Made by a program: the position numbers and the translations under genes | The notes under the pieces: model-generated | Seen by the model: only the letters and a program-made list of their open reading frames with translations | Told to the model about the DNA's origin: nothing | Databases searched by the model: none | Source of the DNA: an uncultured Amaricoccus sp. | GTDB taxonomy: Bacteria; Pseudomonadota; Alphaproteobacteria; Rhodobacterales; Rhodobacteraceae | DNA length: 18,030 bases | NCBI RefSeq assembly: GCF_937858865.1 | Contig: NZ_CALLYO010000272.1 | Coordinates: 1-18,030 of the forward strand | Reading direction: 5' to 3' | Shown: positions 14,818 to 18,030 of the stretch, piece after piece | Layout: each line of letters starts with the position of its first letter | How positions within the stretch are numbered: the first letter of the stretch is position 1

Positions 14818-15459
14818 TCAGACGAGGCGCGTGTAGGCGAGGAGGTTGCCGGGCAGCATCGCCTCGTAGCCGTCGAAGTCGAAATAGGGCCAGGTCTCCG
14901 GCGCGGGGGTCTTCAGATTCTCCAGCCGCAGCACCGTCAGCACGTGCAGCGCCCGGATCGCGTCGATCAGGTGATTGGTCTCGACCTGGTGGATCCCGGC
15001 CATCACCGCCGTGGCGTAGAGCGAGTCCCAGATCGTCGCATACTGGAGGAGCATCGCCAGCGCCGTTGCGGGCGACGGGGCGCCGCCGTGGAAGAACTGC
15101 GTCTGCGCGAGCGCCGGCACCCGCTCCTCCAGCAGCGCGATCAGCTCGGCGAGGTTCGCCCCCTCGGTCCGGCTGCCGTCGCGCCGCACCACCGGGCCGC
15201 GCAGCTCCTCGCGCAGCGCCTCGACCGCCGCCTCGAAGCGGAAGCGGTAGTAGCGCTCGACGGTGAAGAAGAGCGGCCCCGACAGCAGCGTCCGGGCGAG
15301 CAGGACCTTCTCGCGGTAGACGTCCGCGGCAACGACCTGCGCGCGGAACGGGGCGAACGCCCCCGTCCGCAGGTCCCTGATGTAGCGCAGCCGCTTGATC
15401 CGCTGCCGGATGCGCTCCGGCTGGCGAAGCGTGATGAACTCCAGCGTCGTCTCCGACAC
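14818..15459 (-). CDS. Uncharacterised 213-aa helical protein
   Basis: I do not recognise this family. The GTG at 15459 is the start because a strong GGAGGT (15466-15471) sits 6 nt upstream and the sequence before it has no coding character. The product is basic and helical at the N-terminus (LRQPERIRQRIKRLRYIRDLR, in part). It has no signal peptide and no convincing membrane segment, although VLLARTLLSGPLFFTV (52-67) is moderately hydrophobic. It ends PYFDFDGYEAMLPGN then LLAYTRLV. It is the first gene after the regulator and is followed 23 bp later by the 768-aa gene, so the three appear to form one operon. Its small size and basic helices suit an adaptor or chaperone role, but that is speculation from context. 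Confidence 0.8.
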   Translation of the reverse strand: MSETTLEFITLRQPERIRQRIKRLRYIRDLRTGAFAPFRAQVVAADVYREKVLLARTLLSGPLFFTVERYYRFRFEAAVEALREELRGPVVRRDGSRTEGANLAELIALLEERVPALAQTQFFHGGAPSPATALAMLLQYATIWDSLYATAVMAGIHQVETNHLIDAIRALHVLTVLRLENLKTPAPETWPYFDFDGYEAMLPGNLLAYTRLV

Positions 15460-15542
15460 GCTCCCACCTCCGGCGGCCCCACATGTGCACCATGCTGATA
15501 GCGCGCGCCGGTCACCGATCGGTAACGCCACCCGCCACCGGG
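15460..15542. promoter_or_regulatory. Regulatory spacer upstream of the three-gene operon
   Basis: This 83-bp spacer separates the regulator stop codon from the 213-aa gene. It carries a 16-bp near-palindrome (15511-15526, minus strand GTTACCGATCGGTGAC, seven of eight pairs) and, directly abutting it, a tandem heptamer GGTGGCG twice (15526-15539). SARP-family regulators are known to bind heptameric direct repeats, though usually spaced about 11 bp apart. A TATCAG further on (15496-15501) could be a -10 element. The sites are seen; binding is inferred. Confidence 0.45.
15466..15471 (-). promoter_or_regulatory. Ribosome binding site of the 213-aa gene
   Basis: A full GGAGGT, 6 nt before the GTG at 15459, is among the strongest Shine-Dalgarno sequences in the window. 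It fixes the start of a protein whose reading frame is otherwise open far upstream. Confidence 0.75.
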
Positions 15543-18030
15543 TCAGAGTTCCGTCAGCGCCTCGAGCGCGCGCGCCTCGCCCGAGCGGCCGAGCGCGCGG
15601 GCGGCGGCCTCGGCGCATTCGACCAGCGTCTCGTCGTAGCCGAAGCAGCGCACCGCATCGCGCACGTTGACGAGCACCGCCTCGTGCTCGTTCGCCGCCA
15701 GCCGCGCCTCCGCATCCTGCACGGCGATCCGCGCCGCCAGCGCGGCGAGGTGCTGGCCGTAGAGCAGCAGTTCGGGATGCCCGGCCGCCTGCGGCCCGCC
15801 GAAGCCCGCCGGATGCAGCCGGAGCGCCGCCTGCAGCGCGTCGCCGCCCGGCTTGCCGGCGGCGAGCGCCTCGAGCTCCCAGGCGTCGACCGCGATCCGC
15901 GCCGCATCGAGCGCCACCCGGTCGGTGCCGACCCGGACGGCGGCGGCGTCGCCGATCAGCTGCCGCAGCCGGTAGACCGCCGACTTCAGCCGCTTGCGCC
16001 CGGCCGGCAGGTCCACCTCCGGCCACAGCCGGTCGACGAGCTCCTCCGTCGGCACCCCGCGGCCGCCGGCCGACACCAGATGCAGCGCGAGCCGCGCCGG
16101 CACCCGCTGCGACTTGCCCGGCGGCAGCCGCGAGGCCCCGCCCTCGACGATGTCGAAGGTGCCGAGCGTCAGCAGCCGCACCGCCCCCCCGCCGCCCACG
16201 TCGAGCCCGAGCGAGCCCGCGAGCTCCGCCACATACTCCGGCTCGATGCCATGCCGCGCCGCCAGCCCGAGCAGCGCCGCCATCTCCCCTCGCCGCAGGT
16301 AGGGATGCACCATCAGCCGCTCGGCCGCGCCCACCGCCAGCGCCGGCCGCAGGTAGCGCAGCGCCCGCGCCGGACGCGCCGCCGCCAGCGCCGCCCCGCG
16401 CAGCAGCGCCATGAACGAGATGATCCGGCTCCGCTGCGCCCGCGCCGCCCGCCGGCAGTCGCGCATCCACCGCCGCGCCTCGCCCGCCCGGCCGAGCGCC
16501 GGCAGCACGCCGGCGATGGCCAGCCCGTAGTAGAGCGGCGACAGCGCGAAGCCGTGCGCCACCGCCAGCCGGTGCGCCGCCTCGAAATGCCCGAGCGCCG
16601 CCTGCGGCCGCCCGGCCAGCCACTGCCGGTAGCCGAGGAAGTTCTCCTGGATCGCCACGAAGTTCGGGTTCGACTGCGCCCCCAGCCGCTCGGCGAGCAG
16701 CGCGAGCCCGCCGTCGAGCCGCGCCCCGTCCTCGAGCGACGCCGCCCGGTAGAGCGCCGCATTGATCATCGTGACGTCCCAGAACCCCTGCCCGTGCCGC
16801 GCGGTGGCGGCGAGCCCCTGCTCCAGCGCCGCGAAGACGGCGGCGCTGCGCGGCTCGAAGATGCTGAGGAACTCGGTCGTCGCCACCAGCCGGGTGCAGA
16901 CGTCGGCGAGCGGCGCGTTCGCGGCCCCGAACAGATGGTCGAGCCGCGTCCGCACCTGCTCCGCCTTCCAGCGTGCCCCCTCGCCCCAGCAGTAGCGGAA
17001 GAAGAGATGGATCCCCCGCCGCACCGCCTCGTGCCGCGGCGCCGGCTCGAAGAAGGCGGCGAGGCTCTGCGCCTCCCAGGCGGGGAAGTCCGGATGCGCC
17101 GGGTCGCGGATCGAGAGCGCCGCCACCGCGCCGCGCGCCAGCAGCGCCTGCTGCCCCTGCCGCTCGGCCACCGCCGCCAGCGCCGGCAGCCGCGCCAGCA
17201 GCGGATCGGCCAGGCCGCACTCGCGCCACTCGAGCCACACCCCGTCGGCGCAGGCGGTCCAGAGCGGCACGAGCAGCGCCTCCTCGCCCGGGTCGCCCCG
17301 GGCGAGCGCCGCCTCCAGCGCCGCCTCGAGCAGCACCCGCGCCCGCGGCGGGTCGAGGTTCAGGAGCGAGACCCCGTACCAGTAGCTCGCCGCCACGCTC
17401 GCCTCCCGCACCGCCTCCGGCATCGGCTCGAGCGCCGCCAGCAGGATGCCGAAGTCCCCGGCATCGGCCAGCGTCGGCCCCACCGCGTCGAGCGCCGCCA
17501 CCAGCGCCTCCCACGCTCCCGCCTGCGACAGGAGCGACAGGCCGCGCCGCAGCGCGCCGCGCCCGATCAGCGCCGCCGCCGCGCGCGTGCGCAGCACCCT
17601 GTCCTCCTCCGCCTCCGCCCCCCAGCGCTGGCGCACCGCCGCCTTCAGCAGATCGTGCATCTGCACCCGCCCGGCGCCGTCGACCGACAGGAACAGCACC
17701 GACCGCGCGAGCGCCCGCACCTCGCCCGCCGGCAGCGGCGCCCGCAGCGCCGCCCCGGCGATCTCGAGGTCGAGCCCGTCGAGCGGCAGCAGCCGGCGCA
17801 GCAGCCGCCCCTCGGCCGGGTCGAGCGCCCCGAGCAGCTCGGCATCGATCAGGTCGACCATCCCCGCCTCGTCGGGCAGCGCCCGGGCGCAGGCCCTCCC
17901 GTGCCGCAGCAGCATCCGCGCGCCCAGCATCCAGCCGCGCGACGCGGCGATCAGCGCCCGGGGCGTCCAGCCGCGGGCGCCCTCCGCCACGCCCAGCCCC
18001 ACCGCACCGCCGGCGCCGATGGCGACACCC
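15543..18030 (-). CDS. MalT/STAND-like regulator with C-terminal winged-helix/BTAD (SARP-like) domain (partial, N-terminus beyond window)
   Basis: The frame stays open to the right edge, so at least 828 residues are present and the N-terminal part is missing, including any P-loop NTPase. The first visible part resembles the region after a STAND NTPase: RLLRRLLPLDGLDLEIAGAA followed by VQMHDLLKAAVRQRW (about 17620-17820), which is like the winged-helix lid of MalT-type regulators. A long array of helical, TPR-like repeats follows (about 16200-17600). The C-terminal 212 residues hold an OmpR-like winged helix (LLTLGTFDIVEGG, then VPTEELVDRLWPEVD and RLKSAVYRLRQLIGD; about 15900-16181) and a BTAD-like helical tail starting VDAWELEAL (about 15546-15896). 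In AfsR-type SARPs this module is N-terminal; here it is C-terminal. It probably controls the three genes downstream. Confidence 0.85.
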   Translation of the reverse strand, partial: GVAIGAGGAVGLGVAEGARGWTPRALIAASRGWMLGARMLLRHGRACARALPDEAGMVDLIDAELLGALDPAEGRLLRRLLPLDGLDLEIAGAALRAPLPAGEVRALARSVLFLSVDGAGRVQMHDLLKAAVRQRWGAEAEEDRVLRTRAAAALIGRGALRRGLSLLSQAGAWEALVAALDAVGPTLADAGDFGILLAALEPMPEAVREASVAASYWYGVSLLNLDPPRARVLLEAALEAALARGDPGEEALLVPLWTACADGVWLEWRECGLADPLLARLPALAAVAERQGQQALLARGAVAALSIRDPAHPDFPAWEAQSLAAFFEPAPRHEAVRRGIHLFFRYCWGEGARWKAEQVRTRLDHLFGAANAPLADVCTRLVATTEFLSIFEPRSAAVFAALEQGLAATARHGQGFWDVTMINAALYRAASLEDGARLDGGLALLAERLGAQSNPNFVAIQENFLGYRQWLAGRPQAALGHFEAAHRLAVAHGFALSPLYYGLAIAGVLPALGRAGEARRWMRDCRRAARAQRSRIISFMALLRGAALAAARPARALRYLRPALAVGAAERLMVHPYLRRGEMAALLGLAARHGIEPEYVAELAGSLGLDVGGGGAVRLLTLGTFDIVEGGASRLPPGKSQRVPARLALHLVSAGGRGVPTEELVDRLWPEVDLPAGRKRLKSAVYRLRQLIGDAAAVRVGTDRVALDAARIAVDAWELEALAAGKPGGDALQAALRLHPAGFGGPQAAGHPELLLYGQHLAALAARIAVQDAEARLAANEHEAVLVNVRDAVRCFGYDETLVECAEAAARALGRSGEARALEALTEL

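Noticed and set aside
10407..15459. Contractile injection system or phage tail module
   Set aside because: No sheath, tube, baseplate, spike or AAA+ ATPase gene is present, and none of the three proteins shows a tail-protein motif that I can recognise.
1..18030. CRISPR arrays, tRNA or rRNA genes, insertion sequences
   Set aside because: The non-coding gaps are all shorter than 180 bp and show no regularly spaced repeats, cloverleaf pattern or terminal inverted repeats with a transposase.

Overview
The window is very GC-rich (about 70%), tightly packed DNA that looks like an alphaproteobacterial chromosome. It carries a DUF1489-type protein, a class II (B12-dependent) ribonucleotide reductase and a NodD-like LysR regulator. 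Rhodobacterales or Rhodospirillales are plausible, but the genus cannot be fixed from the sequence. No rRNA, tRNA, CRISPR array, transposase or integrase was seen.

Region A (1-6396, all minus strand) is a catabolic or uptake cluster. In transcription order it reads: LysR regulator, AMP-forming acyl-CoA ligase, creatininase-family amidohydrolase, BMP-type solute-binding protein, double-domain ABC ATPase, and an ABC permease that runs off the left edge. The likely logic is import of a small molecule by a nucleoside-type (BMP/NupO-like) ABC transporter, hydrolysis of an amide or cyclic amide by the creatininase homologue, and CoA activation of a released carboxylate. The substrate is unknown. 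A dyad with LysR T-N11-A geometry lies just upstream of the ligase.

Region B (6397-10388) starts with a 175-bp spacer holding a 14-bp tandem repeat and a CAT/ATG hairpin. Next is nrdJ (minus), then a divergent promoter region with a candidate NrdR box, then two plus-strand genes: a DUF1489 protein and a small exported protein of unknown function.

Region C (10407-18030, all minus strand) is the most novel part. A large regulator, truncated at its N-terminus by the window edge, combines an MalT/STAND-like middle with a C-terminal winged-helix/BTAD (SARP-like) module. Across an 83-bp spacer with a near-palindrome and a tandem heptamer, three consecutive genes follow whose products I cannot assign: 213, 768 and 693 aa. 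The 768-aa protein has a Thr/Glu-rich stretch, then an alternating Ser/hydrophobic stretch, then a helical stretch. The 693-aa protein is helical with one internal hydrophobic hairpin. The last two genes overlap as TGATG, so they are probably translated together and may form a complex. A secreted or membrane-active assembly, possibly pore-like, under a STAND/SARP switch is a hypothesis, not a demonstrated function.
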